In this document: in pieces, positions 17,722-26,825 of the stretch
How positions within the stretch are numbered: the stretch's first letter is position 1
How the letters are laid out: every line of letters begins with the position of its first letter
Source: Paracoccaceae bacterium
GTDB taxonomy: Bacteria; Pseudomonadota; Alphaproteobacteria; Rhodobacterales; Rhodobacteraceae
DNA length: 64,000 nt
Assembly: GCA_021647745.1 (NCBI GenBank)
Contig: JAKIUB010000011.1
Span: forward strand, 11,710 to 75,709
Direction of reading: 5' to 3'
Program-made: the position numbers and the translations under genes
Notes under the pieces: generated by a model
Seen by the model: the letters and a program-made list of their open reading frames with translations, nothing else
The model's database searches: none
Told to the model about the DNA's origin: nothing

Positions 17722-18520
17722 ATATATCCAGCTCAGTTATTTTGATATCGCCCTTGCCTCGGTGTTTTTGCTGCTCAACGGCGTGCTGTCGATCTGGCTG
17801 CGCCTCGGGGTGGCCCGCAATCTGGCCTTTGCGGCAACCCGTATGGTGGTGCAGCTGCTGCTGGTGGGGCTGCTGCTCAAAAGCCTGTTTGCCATCCAGT
17901 CTCCGTGGCTGACCCTGCTGGTGGCGCTGTTCATGGCCGGCTTTGCCACGCGCGAAATATGGGCGCGCCAGGAGCGGCGGGTCAAGGGCTGGCGCGGGCT
18001 GGCAATAGGCGGCACGGCGATGGGGGCCAGTGTCGGGGTGGTGGCGCTGGTGGCGTTGACCGTGCTGGTGCAGCCCGAGCCGTGGTGGGCGCCGCGCTAT
18101 GCGCTGCCGCTTTTGGGTATGATTATGGGCAACGCCATGACCGGTGTCAGCTTGTCGCTGGATACGCTTCATACCGCACTGAAGCGCGAGCAGCGTGCCA
18201 TCGAGGCCCAGCTTTTGCTTGGTGCCGATAAATGGCAGGCGATGCGCCCCTTTATCCGGCAGGCGATGCGGGCGGGCATGATGCCGAGCATCAATGCAAT
18301 GGCGGCGATTGGTGTGGTGTCGCTTCCCGGCATGATGACCGGCCAAATTCTCTCCGGCGTGGATCCCAACGAGGCAGTCAAATACCAACTTTTGGTGATG
18401 TTTCTGATCACCGGCGCTACCGGTCTGGCAGTGATATTTGCAACTCTCGGCTCAGCCCGCGCCCTGACCGACGACCGCGACCGCCTGCGGCTTGACCATC
18501 TTTACACCTCAAAAACCTAG
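17714..18520 (+). CDS. fetB: ABC transporter permease, FetB/YbbM (UPF0014) family
   Basis: A 268-residue membrane permease with about seven hydrophobic segments. It shows the conserved UPF0014 central stretch PLLGMIMGNAMTGVSLSLD and the later SLPGMMTGQILSG block. The frame is open upstream, but the ATG at 17714 overlaps the ATPase stop by 8 bp, the usual arrangement. It would form the FetAB iron exporter with the preceding ATPase. Tag follows 8 bp later. Confidence 0.86.
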   Translation: MAEYIQLSYFDIALASVFLLLNGVLSIWLRLGVARNLAFAATRMVVQLLLVGLLLKSLFAIQSPWLTLLVALFMAGFATREIWARQERRVKGWRGLAIGGTAMGASVGVVALVALTVLVQPEPWWAPRYALPLLGMIMGNAMTGVSLSLDTLHTALKREQRAIEAQLLLGADKWQAMRPFIRQAMRAGMMPSINAMAAIGVVSLPGMMTGQILSGVDPNEAVKYQLLVMFLITGATGLAVIFATLGSARALTDDRDRLRLDHLYTSKT

Positions 18521-18528
18521 GAGGCCCG

Positions 18529-19134
18529 ATGCCCGATACTTTTACCGCCCCCGATGGCCACCCTCGCTGCAAATGGGCCGCCGCCACCCCGGGCTATCTG
18601 CACTATCACGATACAGAATGGGGCTATCCGGTCGATAATGACCGGCGCCTGTTCGAGAAAATCTGCCTCGAGAGCTTCCAGTCCGGCCTGAGCTGGCGCA
18701 CCATACTTGAAAAGAGAGAAAACTTCCGAACCGCCTTTCAGGATTTCAATTTTGAAAAAGTTGCACTCTTTGACGAAGCCGATATGGGGCATTTGCTGCA
18801 AAATGCCGGCATCATCCGCCATCGCGGCAAAATAGAAGCCACGATAAACAATGCTAAACGGGCGTTGGAAATGGTGGCGCTCGAAGGCACATTGGCGGCG
18901 TTTTTCTGGCGCTACGAGCCAGCTGCCCCGCCACCACCCCAAACGGTTTCAACCACGCCTGAATCGGTGGCGCTGGCCAAAGAGCTGAAAAAACGCGGTT
19001 GGAAATTTGTCGGCCCGACCACCGCCTATGCTTTTATGCAGGCGATGGGGCTGGTTAATGACCACGCTGCCGGTTGCGTGATGCGCCCAAGGGCTAGCGA
19101 TGCCCGAAAACGGTTTTTCAAGCCTGCTTTGTAG
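18529..19134 (+). CDS. tag: DNA-3-methyladenine glycosylase I
   Basis: Removes 3-methyladenine from alkylated DNA, starting base excision repair. The 201-residue protein has the family motifs CKWAAATPGYLHYHDTEWG and LESFQSGLSWRTIL near the N-terminus, and KFVGPTTAYAFMQAMG with a later NDHAAGC, giving the Cys/His zinc ligands at both ends. AGGAGG precedes the start. It sits 8 bp behind fetB and may be the last gene of that unit. Confidence 0.94.
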   Translation: MPDTFTAPDGHPRCKWAAATPGYLHYHDTEWGYPVDNDRRLFEKICLESFQSGLSWRTILEKRENFRTAFQDFNFEKVALFDEADMGHLLQNAGIIRHRGKIEATINNAKRALEMVALEGTLAAFFWRYEPAAPPPPQTVSTTPESVALAKELKKRGWKFVGPTTAYAFMQAMGLVNDHAAGCVMRPRASDARKRFFKPAL

Positions 19135-19307
19135 CCATTCCAGTCACTTTATTGTGTTGGTGTAGCAGTAATATACTGAAAACAAACGAAATATGTATTT
19201 ATCCTGAATCCTCCCCAAACATTACAGTCTTGGGAGGGCTTGCCAGAAAAAGAAGAAGTGTTAGTCTTTAAGGCAAACGATACGACCGAAAGCACAGGAG
19301 CGGGTCA
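19135..19307 (+). promoter_or_regulatory. Leader/promoter region of the complex I-like operon
   Basis: A 173-bp AT-rich gap before nuoA-like. It holds a 13-bp dyad CAGTA-ATA-TACTG (19166-19178) that includes a TATACT candidate -10, and a stem (CCTCCC...GGGAGG, about 19210-19238) that could end tag transcription or sit in the leader, though no T-run follows. AGGAG precedes the nuoA-like ATG. No known metal-regulator site is obvious to me. Confidence 0.4.
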
Positions 19308-19670
19308 ATGTCAGGGTTGCAGCAATACGGAATACTCTTCGGGCTTACCCTCGGCACGCTTGGCTTTGTGCTGTCACTCTACGCGCTGGCCCGTGCCATT
19401 GGTCGCAGCCGTGCCGAAGCGGGCAAAGACGTGCCGGCCACTGCCGGCCAGCTGTCGCGTGATCCGGTATGGGTGCGCTACAACGCCCGCTATACCGGCT
19501 ATGCGCTTTTGTTTTTAGCGTTCGATATGGAAATGGCCTTTATGTATCCGTGGTCGGTTGTCTACCGTGAAGAGGGGCTGGTCGCCCTGCTCGACATGGG
19601 TGTTTTTCTGGCGATCCTTTTCCTTGGCCTGCTTTATGGCTGGAGCCAGGGCGTATTCAGGAGGCAATAA
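19308..19670 (+). CDS. NuoA-like subunit of a complex I-like membrane complex
   Basis: A 120-residue protein with three transmembrane helices, homologous to NuoA (subunit A of complex I), which sits beside NuoH at the junction of membrane and peripheral arms. The second helix keeps the acidic pair in LLFLAFDMEMAFMYPW. The first loop, which in ordinary NuoA carries the ExFECG motif with a conserved Cys, here reads RSRAEAGKDVPATAG and has no Cys. First gene of an eight-gene operon; the next starts 1 bp after its stop. Confidence 0.85.
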   Translation: MSGLQQYGILFGLTLGTLGFVLSLYALARAIGRSRAEAGKDVPATAGQLSRDPVWVRYNARYTGYALLFLAFDMEMAFMYPWSVVYREEGLVALLDMGVFLAILFLGLLYGWSQGVFRRQ

Positions 19671-19671
19671 A

Positions 19672-21729
19672 ATGATAGGTGCACGTGAAACCACAGAGGG
19701 TGGATTTTTTAGCCCGCTACAAAATATCATCAGCCGCGCCACCGCGCAGCGTCTAAGCTGTCTGGTGGTGCCCGGCCCCGAGCTGGCACTGGCATCGGGG
19801 CTTGATCTTCCCGCCGCCGGTCTGGCCCTGGCGGCTGGCCCGCGACAAGCCAATGTGCTGCTACTGGTGCTGCCGCTCTCCGAAAAGTTGCTGACAGCCG
19901 CGTCGATCGCCTATGCCCAGATGCCGCGCCCGCGCATGGTTCTGGCACTTGGCGAGGGTACATTTTCGCCGCTACCCGAGGCTGACGCCACCGGCCCGCT
20001 TACCAGTGAGGGCCTGATGGAAGCTACAAAAAAACTGCGGCAGATCATGGCAGAGGGTATTTTTGCTACCAAAATCGACGATTATGACGCCCCTGCCCTG
20101 CAAACCCGCATCGAATACACCTGCCCGATGCACCCGGAAGTGGTGAGCGACGAGCCGGGTTCCTGCCCAAAATGCGGTATGTTTCTGGTGCCAAAAGAAA
20201 CCTCGACCACATCGGACACCCCCTCGCCCCATGACCACGCCACCATGGCTGCCAGTAGGCCCGCAGCGTCGGTATCCTCTGCTGAATTTGCCCACACAGC
20301 GGATGATAATGTCGCCAAATACGTTTGCCCCATGCACCCCGAAGTGACGAGTGACGCGCCGGGAAACTGTCCAAAATGCGGCATGAACTTGGTGAAACCA
20401 GATGAATCAGAGGGGCACGGGCACCACACGCACAGCCATTCGGCGCATGCAGATTCGGAAAAAACCGCCAAATACGTTTGCCCGATGCATCCGGAAGTGA
20501 CCAGCAATGAGCCGGGTTCCTGCCCGAAATGCGGCATGTTTCTGGAAGAAGTAACAAAAGCCGGTGGCGAGGAGCAACATGATCATTCATCTCATGCATC
20601 CGGCAAGGAAGCCGCCAAATACACCTGCCCGATGCACCCCGAGGTCATCAGCGACTCTCCTGGCCAATGCCCCAAATGCGGTATGAACCTAGAACAGCAA
20701 ACAACTGATGACGAGCATGACGGCCATCAAAGCAGCGGCCACGATCACGGCGGTAACGCCCTGCTCGACGGTCTGATCGGGCTGGAGCCGGGGTTCATGT
20801 CAATGATAGAAATGACAGACGGCACCCCGCGTAGCAGCAACGGGCTGCAAATGGAGTGGATAACCGCCCCCTTTGGCCCGTTCTTTCCCGGCTTGCCCGG
20901 CGGCCTGACCCTCGAGCTGGAGCTGGATGGCGACACCGTGGTCGAGGCCAAAACCGGCAGCCTTACCGGCCTGCAAGACCCGCTAAAAAACGGTCCGTTG
21001 GCAGCGGCGGATTATGTGGCGGCACTTGGCGTGCAAATGCCGCTGGCCACCATCGCTTATCGCCTGCTGGCCTGCCGCGCCATCGAGGTTGCCGGCAATA
21101 CCTTCGCAACGCCCGAAATCAAGGCCATCCGCATGGCAACGCTGGCGCGCGAGCGTATTGCCAGCCATCTGTCATGGCTCTCGCAACTTGGCCGCCAGCT
21201 TGGGCTGAAGGCTGTCGAGCGCGAGGCTGCCACCCTGCATTTATTGGTGCATGCCGCTGATCCGGCCACCATTCAGGCGCTGGAACCAAGGGTGAAAAAA
21301 CTTCTTTCCAAGCTGCGCCGCACATGGTTTTTGTCGCGTCGTCTTGCCACTGTTGGTGCCCTGCCCGCTAGCGCCGCGTGGGATGGCCCAACCTCACATG
21401 ACAATACCGCAGCTGGCCGTTTTACCGCGCGGCTTGATGAAATTGCCACCAGTCTGAATGAAATTAAAGGTGCAAGCAGCCTGAGCGCGCCAACCCTTGC
21501 CGATATCGGCACTGCCACGGGCGAGGGCCATGCCGAGGTGCAAACCCCGCGCGGGCTGGCCAGTCTGCACATCAAACTTGAGAGCGGCAAGGTGGTCTCG
21601 GCCACGCTCAAAACCCCCTCGATGCGCCATATCAAGCTGGTCAATCCGTTGATAGAACAACGGGAGCTAGCCGATGCGCTGGTTGCCGTCGCCTCGCTAG
21701 ACCTTTCCCCGTGGGAGCTGAATACATGA
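19672..21729 (+). CDS. Fusion: NuoB-like, four heavy-metal-binding domains, NuoD-like
   Basis: A 685-residue cytoplasmic protein with no signal peptide. Residues ~15-130 resemble NuoB (AAGPRQANVLLLVLPLSEK, YAQMPRPRMVLALGEG) but lack the Cys-Cys, GSC and GCPP cysteines that hold cluster N2. Residues 149-342 carry four copies of YxCPMHPEVxSDxPGxCPKCGM (HMBD type) separated by His-rich linkers. Residues ~395-685 resemble NuoD: GPFFPGLPGGLTLELELDG aligns with the NuoD GPQHPAxHG segment but both histidines are gone, followed by RERIASHLSWL and a NuoD-like C-terminus. AGGAGG precedes the ATG at 19672. Known homologies predict assembly onto the membrane arm encoded downstream; redox chemistry at N2 or quinone appears impossible. 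Metal identity is unknown. Confidence 0.85.
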   Translation: MIGARETTEGGFFSPLQNIISRATAQRLSCLVVPGPELALASGLDLPAAGLALAAGPRQANVLLLVLPLSEKLLTAASIAYAQMPRPRMVLALGEGTFSPLPEADATGPLTSEGLMEATKKLRQIMAEGIFATKIDDYDAPALQTRIEYTCPMHPEVVSDEPGSCPKCGMFLVPKETSTTSDTPSPHDHATMAASRPAASVSSAEFAHTADDNVAKYVCPMHPEVTSDAPGNCPKCGMNLVKPDESEGHGHHTHSHSAHADSEKTAKYVCPMHPEVTSNEPGSCPKCGMFLEEVTKAGGEEQHDHSSHASGKEAAKYTCPMHPEVISDSPGQCPKCGMNLEQQTTDDEHDGHQSSGHDHGGNALLDGLIGLEPGFMSMIEMTDGTPRSSNGLQMEWITAPFGPFFPGLPGGLTLELELDGDTVVEAKTGSLTGLQDPLKNGPLAAADYVAALGVQMPLATIAYRLLACRAIEVAGNTFATPEIKAIRMATLARERIASHLSWLSQLGRQLGLKAVEREAATLHLLVHAADPATIQALEPRVKKLLSKLRRTWFLSRRLATVGALPASAAWDGPTSHDNTAAGRFTARLDEIATSLNEIKGASSLSAPTLADIGTATGEGHAEVQTPRGLASLHIKLESGKVVSATLKTPSMRHIKLVNPLIEQRELADALVAVASLDLSPWELNT
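20116..20697 (+). repeat. Four HMBD metal-binding repeats within the fusion gene
   Basis: Repeat units at 20116-20193, 20320-20397, 20473-20550 and 20620-20697, each 26 codons, encoding Y-x-CPMHPEV-x-SD/N-x-PG-x-CPKCGM-x-L. Every unit has three Cys, one His and two Met positioned to bind soft metals such as Cu(I) or Ag(I). Linkers add clusters such as HGHHTHSHSAH and DEHDGHQSSGHDHGG. In CusB-like adaptors and some P-type ATPases this domain normally occurs once. Confidence 0.9.
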
Positions 21730-22625
21730 GCGCAGTGCTGCTGATATTGGCACTGACCGTCGGGGTTTATGCGGTGGCTGTGCTGGAGGATTGGGCCAGC
21801 CATAACCGCCTGCGCCTGCTCGGGCCGGTAATATCGACGCTGGCCCTTTTGGGGCAGGAATCGGTTTTGCATCGCAAAAACGACCGGCTGTTTTTCGAGA
21901 CCGCGCCGATATTACTGCTGGTTGGAGCGCTTTTGTCACTGGCTATCATCCCGCTCGCGCCGGGGCTTATTGTTACCGACCTTGCTACGGGCGCGCTGTT
22001 TTTCAATGCCGCGCTTGCCTATGTGCTGGTCGCGCTGATCATGGCGGGCTGGGGGCCGGATGGCGCTTATGGCATGATCGGCGGCTGGCGGTTTTTGGGC
22101 CAGCTTATTGCCTATGCGATGCTGGTAGTGATGCCGATCACCACTGTGGCCATGCGGGCGGAATCGCTCTCCACCATCACCATCGTTGAATCGCAGGCCC
22201 AGCTCTGGAACATCGTCTATCAGCCGCTGGGCTTTGTGCTGTTTGCCATTGCCGGTATGGCCATGGCCTTTGTACCGCCGTTTGACCTGCCCAATGCCGA
22301 GGGCGAGCTGGCCGGCGGGGTCGAGGCCGAATATACCGGCGTGCGGCGCATGGTGTTCAGGCTTGGGCGGATGGTGCTGATATTGTCGGTCGCCTCGGCC
22401 ACCACGGTGTTTTATCTGGGCGGCTGGCTCGGGCCATGGCTGCCCGACTGGGCGTGGAGTGCCATTAAAATACTGGCCGTCACCGCCCTGATGCTGGCGG
22501 GCGGGCGCATGCTGCCCCGCGTGCGCGAGGGCACCTTGCTGGCTTGGGCATGGAAGCTCGGCATCCCGCTGGCGTTGGTCAACATATTTCTGGTCGGGGT
22601 TTTGGTTTTGGTGGTGCCGTTATGA
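21726..22625 (+). CDS. NuoH-like subunit
   Basis: A 299-residue membrane protein with eight or so helices, homologous to NuoH, the subunit lining the quinone chamber and linking the peripheral domain to the ion pumps. The signature PPFDLPNAEGELAGGVEAEY is intact. The first cytoplasmic loop, usually ERKxxGxxQxRxGPN, is altered to EDWASHNRLRLLGP and part of the following QPxADxxK stretch is missing, the region that would face the B/D core. The ATG at 21726 overlaps the previous stop (ATGA). Confidence 0.87.
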   Translation: MSAVLLILALTVGVYAVAVLEDWASHNRLRLLGPVISTLALLGQESVLHRKNDRLFFETAPILLLVGALLSLAIIPLAPGLIVTDLATGALFFNAALAYVLVALIMAGWGPDGAYGMIGGWRFLGQLIAYAMLVVMPITTVAMRAESLSTITIVESQAQLWNIVYQPLGFVLFAIAGMAMAFVPPFDLPNAEGELAGGVEAEYTGVRRMVFRLGRMVLILSVASATTVFYLGGWLGPWLPDWAWSAIKILAVTALMLAGGRMLPRVREGTLLAWAWKLGIPLALVNIFLVGVLVLVVPL

Positions 22626-23140
22626 GCCTACAGGTTTTCTTTTTACTCGCCTTTGGCGGCGCTGCGGTGTGGTTTGGTATTGTGGTTTTTTTAACCCATT
22701 CCATGGTGCGCTCGGCCTTGGCACTGCTGTTTTCCCAAACCGCGATTGGCGCGATGTTTCTGGTAATGCAGGCCGAGTTTCTGGGCGTGTTGCAGATCAT
22801 GATGATGGCCACCGAAATGAGCATCATGGCGATATTTATGGTGATGTTCATGATGGACCCGGGCGGGCTGGGCGAGATGGATATGAAGCACCAGCGCAAA
22901 ACCTCGCTGGCGGCGGGTTTGGTGGCATTTTTTGGCGCGCTCGCGGTGGCGGTATTTGCCGATTGGGGGCCGCTGGCCACCGATATCCCCGATGCGGGCG
23001 AGCAGGTGCGCTTGCTGGGGTTCGAGCTGCTGGGCCGCTCTATGCTGATATTCGAAAGCGCTGGCCTGACGATCTTAACGGCCATGATCGCCGCCACCGC
23101 ACTGGCAGTGCAGGCCCGCGAAAGAGGAGCAAAAGCATGA
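22622..23140 (+). CDS. NuoJ-like subunit
   Basis: A 172-residue protein with five hydrophobic helices, homologous to NuoJ. It shows the N-terminal pattern MSLQVFFLLAFGGAAVWFG, the LLFSQTAIGAMFLVMQAEFLGVLQIMM stretch that corresponds to the pi-bulge helix region of NuoJ, and a C-terminal LTAMIAATALAVQ helix. The start overlaps the nuoH-like stop by 4 bp and the end overlaps nuoK-like by 4 bp. Confidence 0.87.
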   Translation: MSLQVFFLLAFGGAAVWFGIVVFLTHSMVRSALALLFSQTAIGAMFLVMQAEFLGVLQIMMMATEMSIMAIFMVMFMMDPGGLGEMDMKHQRKTSLAAGLVAFFGALAVAVFADWGPLATDIPDAGEQVRLLGFELLGRSMLIFESAGLTILTAMIAATALAVQARERGAKA

Positions 23141-23448
23141 GCATGGAACTGATTGTCGCGCTCAGCATGGCCGCCGCGCTGTTTGGCACCGGGGTTTATG
23201 GTGCGCTGTCGCAAACCAATCTGGTGATGATCATGATGGGGATCGAGCTGATACTGGCCGCCGCGCTAATAAATATGGTGGCGTTTTGGCGCTATTTGCA
23301 CCCCGAAGCAATGGAGGCCCAGATGTTCGTGCTGATCGTGATGACTGTGATGGCGGTTGAAATGGCGGTCGGCTTTGGCGTGGCAATTGCGCGTTTCAGG
23401 TCGCGCGGCTCGGTCGAGATGGAAGAAGCACAGGAGCTGAAGGGATGA
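23137..23448 (+). CDS. NuoK-like subunit
   Basis: A 103-residue, three-helix membrane protein homologous to NuoK. Both membrane glutamates needed for proton movement in complex I are present: one in MMGIELILAAALINMVAF and one in VMAVEMAVGFGVAIA. AGGAG lies before the ATG. It overlaps both neighbours by 4 bp. Confidence 0.9.
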   Translation: MSMELIVALSMAAALFGTGVYGALSQTNLVMIMMGIELILAAALINMVAFWRYLHPEAMEAQMFVLIVMTVMAVEMAVGFGVAIARFRSRGSVEMEEAQELKG

Positions 23449-25343
23449 GCGCGCTGGTTATAGCCATATTCGCGCCGGTTCTGGCGGCGTTTGTGGTGAT
23501 GTTGGTGCGCCGCCGTGCGGGGCTGATCGCGCTGGCGGGAGCGGGTGTGGCTGCTATGGCCAGTGCTGTGCTGCTGGCACGGGCTTTTAACGGCGCGGCG
23601 CCCACAGAGCTTATCATGCCCGGCCTGCCGGGATACCCCCTGCGGCTGGAGGCCGGTGCGCTCACTTCGGTATTATCAATGGTGGTGGCGACCGTGGCGC
23701 TGTTTGTGCTGGTTTTTGCCATTGGCTACATGAAAAAAGACCCCGCAAAGCCACGGTTTTTTGCCACCATGTTGATGTTTATCGCCGCAATGCAAATGCT
23801 GGTGCTATCGGCTGACTGGATATTGCTGCTGGCCGCGTGGGAGCTGATCGGGGTGTCGAGCTATCTGTTGATCGGATTTTGGCACGGTAAACCCGGAGTG
23901 GCTGGCGCGGCGATGCGAGCTTTTATCTATACCCGCAGTGCTGATCTCGGCCTCTATATCGCGGCATTTTTGCTGATCGGCGTGGCCGGCACCAGCGATA
24001 TTTCAGCCAGCCTTGCTACCTCGGGCAGCGCTGCCACGCTGGCGGGGCTTTTGCTGCTGGTGGCGGCAATGGGCAAGTCGGCGCAAGTGCCGCTGAACGA
24101 CTGGCTCCAGCGCGCCATGGCAGGGCCAACGCCGGTTTCGGCGCTGCTGCATTCAGCCACACTGGTGGCGGCGGGGGCGATATTGCTGATCCGTGTTTCG
24201 CCAATGCTGCCGCCCTCAACCCTGTTGGTGGTCGGGCTTGTGGGCGGCATTACTGCCGTAATCACCGGCCTGATTGCACTGGGGGAAAAAGACCTTAAAC
24301 GCCTGCTAGCGGCCTCGACCTCCAGCCAATACGGGCTGATGCTGCTGGCCATCGGGGTTGGCGCGCCAGTGGTGGCGCTGCTGCACCTGATCGCGCACGC
24401 GGCGATTAAAAGCGGGTTGTTTATGGGCGCAGGGGTATTTCAGCATGCCCGTGGCTCAACCTTGATGAAGGATGTTTCGGGCGCGGGGCGCGAGCACAAA
24501 CGGGTATTTGCGGGCTTTGTGCTGGCAGCACTTGCGCTGGCGGGTATACCGCCACTGGCAGGGTTTTTCTCGAAAGACGCCATTATTGCCGCCACGCTTT
24601 ATGCGCCAGCCGGAGCGGGGCTGCTGCCGCTGGCGCTGGCAGGCACGGTGCTTACCGGCGCTTATATGGCGCGCGCTGTGGCGCAGCTTTGGCGTGGCAC
24701 CGGTGAAGCCGCCGCACCAAGCCAAGCGATGCTCTGGATGGGGGCGGGCATGGCGGGGCCGGTGGTTTTGGCGGTTATTCTTGGCGCTGGTTTTCCGGTG
24801 CTTGAAGAGCTGCTGGGGGCCAAGGTAGTGACCAGCGCATTGGCGGCGGTGCTTGGGCTGGCGGCGGCGGGTCTCGGGATAGTGTTGGGCTGGTTTTTGC
24901 CGCCGCGCCAATTGCTCGGGCCGGCATTCAACTGGGCACAAAACGGCTTTGCCATTGCCGGCGGCATGGACGGGCTGATCACCCGCCCCGCGCTCAAAAT
25001 TGCCCGCGCCTGCCTTACCCTTGACGAGCGCATATTCAAACTGGCGCTGGCTGTCGGCACGGGGGCCAAGGCCGTTGGCCGTGCATTCAATACGCTCGAA
25101 GCCGGTTTGCTCAAGGCAGTGCGCGCGCTCGGCCGCGCCAATATGCACCTTGGCCGCGCCACCCGCCAAAGCGACGAGGCCGGCATTGACGCTGCAATTT
25201 TCAGCTTTGCCCGTGCCACAATCACAACCGGAGGCCGCGCCCGCAAGCTGCAAAGCGGGCTTATTCATCGACAACTGGCCATTACCATTGTTGCAACCGG
25301 CATTCTTGCCGCCGCGCTCTTTGCCGCGCCGCTGTTTTATTAA
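23445..25343 (+). CDS. NuoL-like ion-pumping subunit
   Basis: A 632-residue polytopic subunit homologous to NuoL and MrpA-type antiporter modules. Pump residues are kept: Glu in AAWELIGVSSYLLIGFW, Lys in AAMGKSAQVPLNDWL, His in LLHSATLVAAG, and Lys in AHAAIKSGLFMGAG and GFFSKDAIIA. The C-terminal ~130 residues are an amphipathic, Ala-rich helix followed by a final transmembrane segment, consistent with the lateral helix that runs along the membrane arm in complex I. This points to a working ion channel subunit in a complex rather than a free antiporter. Confidence 0.9.
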   Translation: MSALVIAIFAPVLAAFVVMLVRRRAGLIALAGAGVAAMASAVLLARAFNGAAPTELIMPGLPGYPLRLEAGALTSVLSMVVATVALFVLVFAIGYMKKDPAKPRFFATMLMFIAAMQMLVLSADWILLLAAWELIGVSSYLLIGFWHGKPGVAGAAMRAFIYTRSADLGLYIAAFLLIGVAGTSDISASLATSGSAATLAGLLLLVAAMGKSAQVPLNDWLQRAMAGPTPVSALLHSATLVAAGAILLIRVSPMLPPSTLLVVGLVGGITAVITGLIALGEKDLKRLLAASTSSQYGLMLLAIGVGAPVVALLHLIAHAAIKSGLFMGAGVFQHARGSTLMKDVSGAGREHKRVFAGFVLAALALAGIPPLAGFFSKDAIIAATLYAPAGAGLLPLALAGTVLTGAYMARAVAQLWRGTGEAAAPSQAMLWMGAGMAGPVVLAVILGAGFPVLEELLGAKVVTSALAAVLGLAAAGLGIVLGWFLPPRQLLGPAFNWAQNGFAIAGGMDGLITRPALKIARACLTLDERIFKLALAVGTGAKAVGRAFNTLEAGLLKAVRALGRANMHLGRATRQSDEAGIDAAIFSFARATITTGGRARKLQSGLIHRQLAITIVATGILAAALFAAPLFY

Positions 25344-25355
25344 GGAAACCGAGCC

Positions 25356-26825
25356 ATGATCCCCCTTGTTTCGCTTACCGTATTTGTGCCGCTGCTAGGC
25401 GCACTGCTGCTGCTGGCCCTGCCCAAAAGCACCAGCAAAACGGCGCATATCATTGGCATCGGGGCCAGTGCGCTGGCGTTTTTGCTCAGCCTTGGCATAT
25501 GGGCGCGCGGGGTGGTGCCCGGCGGGTTTGCGCAAGTGGAGGAGGTGGCATGGATAGATGCCATCGGCGCGGCCTACCGTGTGGGGGTTGATGGCTTTAG
25601 CCTGCCGCTGATCTTGCTGACCACGGTATTGTTTTTGCTTTCGTTTATCTATCAGGCCAAATCGGGGGACCGCGCCCGCAGCTTTGTGGTGCTGATGCTG
25701 ATGCTCGAAACCGCCTCGCTCGGCACCTTTGCGGCGCTGGACGGATTACTGTTTTATGTGTTTTTCGAGGTCTCCCTGGTCTCGATGTATTTTATGATTG
25801 CCGGCTGGGGCGGGCCAGAGCGCCAACGCGCTGCCTTGATGTTTTTCCTATACACCCTGCTCGGCAGCCTGCCGCTGCTGCTGGCAATCCTTGGCATGTT
25901 TTTGGCATCTGACCCTTATACCTTTGATATGCGCCTCTGGATCGACAGCCCGCCGCTGGTCGGCGCCGGTGCGATGCTGGCACTGGTCGCGATGCTGTTT
26001 ACCTTTGCGGTCAAAATTCCGGCCTTTCCGGTGCATACATGGCTGCCTGCCGCGCATGTGCAGGCGCCCACGGTTGGCTCGGTTATTCTGGCGGGGGTGA
26101 TGCTGAAATTCGGCACCTATGGCTTGGTGCGCTTTGCCCTGCAAATGACGCCCGACGCCTTTCGCACCATTGGCGTGGTGGTGCTGGTTTTCGGAGTCGT
26201 CAGTGCGATTTATGGCGCCTTTGTGGCGCTGGCGCAAAGTGATTTGAAACGGATGGTCGCCTATACCTCGGTCAACCATATGGGCTATGTCGTGATCGGG
26301 GTGGCGGTGGCAGCAATGGCGACCGACCCCGCCATGCGTGCGGTGGCGCTTGATGGCGCAACCTTGCAGATGATCAGCCACGGGTTGGTTACCGGCGCGC
26401 TGTTTTTCCTGATCGGTATGCTGAAAGACCGTGCCCATACCTACGAAATGGAGCGTTTTGGCGGCTTGCTCAAGGTCACACCGGTGCTGGGCTGGAGCTT
26501 TATCCTCATGGCCTTTGCCTCGCTTGGCTTGCCGGGGCTGGCGCATTTTCCGGCCGAGTTCCAGATATTTCTGGCCACGCTCAATATCGCGCCCTGGGCG
26601 GTGGTGTCTATCTTGGCGATCGTGGTGGTGGCGGCGCTATATTTGCGCGCTATCGGGCAGGTATTCATGGGTGAGCCAAAGGAAGAATGGCTCAAGATGC
26701 CCGACCTTGACCGCCGCGAGGTGATCGTGATCATGCCACTGCTGGTGCTGACTATACTGGTGGGTATTGCGCCCTCATGGCTGCTGGATATGATCCACAC
26801 CACCACCGCTGCACTGGGATTCTGA
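25356..26825 (+). CDS. NuoM-like ion-pumping subunit
   Basis: A 489-residue antiporter-like subunit homologous to NuoM, with about fourteen helices. The pump residues can be placed: Glu in FFEVSLVSMYFMIAGW, Lys in FAVKIPAFPVHTWLPAAH, Lys in GVMLKFGTYGLV, the DLKRMVAYTSVNHMGY loop, and a late Glu in HFPAEFQIFLA. It starts 12 bp after the nuoL-like stop with AAGGAAA upstream, and its TGA overlaps the ATG of nuoN-like by one base. Confidence 0.92.
   Translation: MIPLVSLTVFVPLLGALLLLALPKSTSKTAHIIGIGASALAFLLSLGIWARGVVPGGFAQVEEVAWIDAIGAAYRVGVDGFSLPLILLTTVLFLLSFIYQAKSGDRARSFVVLMLMLETASLGTFAALDGLLFYVFFEVSLVSMYFMIAGWGGPERQRAALMFFLYTLLGSLPLLLAILGMFLASDPYTFDMRLWIDSPPLVGAGAMLALVAMLFTFAVKIPAFPVHTWLPAAHVQAPTVGSVILAGVMLKFGTYGLVRFALQMTPDAFRTIGVVVLVFGVVSAIYGAFVALAQSDLKRMVAYTSVNHMGYVVIGVAVAAMATDPAMRAVALDGATLQMISHGLVTGALFFLIGMLKDRAHTYEMERFGGLLKVTPVLGWSFILMAFASLGLPGLAHFPAEFQIFLATLNIAPWAVVSILAIVVVAALYLRAIGQVFMGEPKEEWLKMPDLDRREVIVIMPLLVLTILVGIAPSWLLDMIHTTTAALGF

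Noticed and set aside
20066..20599. Minus-strand frames showing repeats, considered as a separate repeat protein or CRISPR-like array
   Set aside because: The repeats are coding HMBD units of the plus-strand fusion, 26 codons each with variable linkers; unit spacing and sequence do not fit a CRISPR array.
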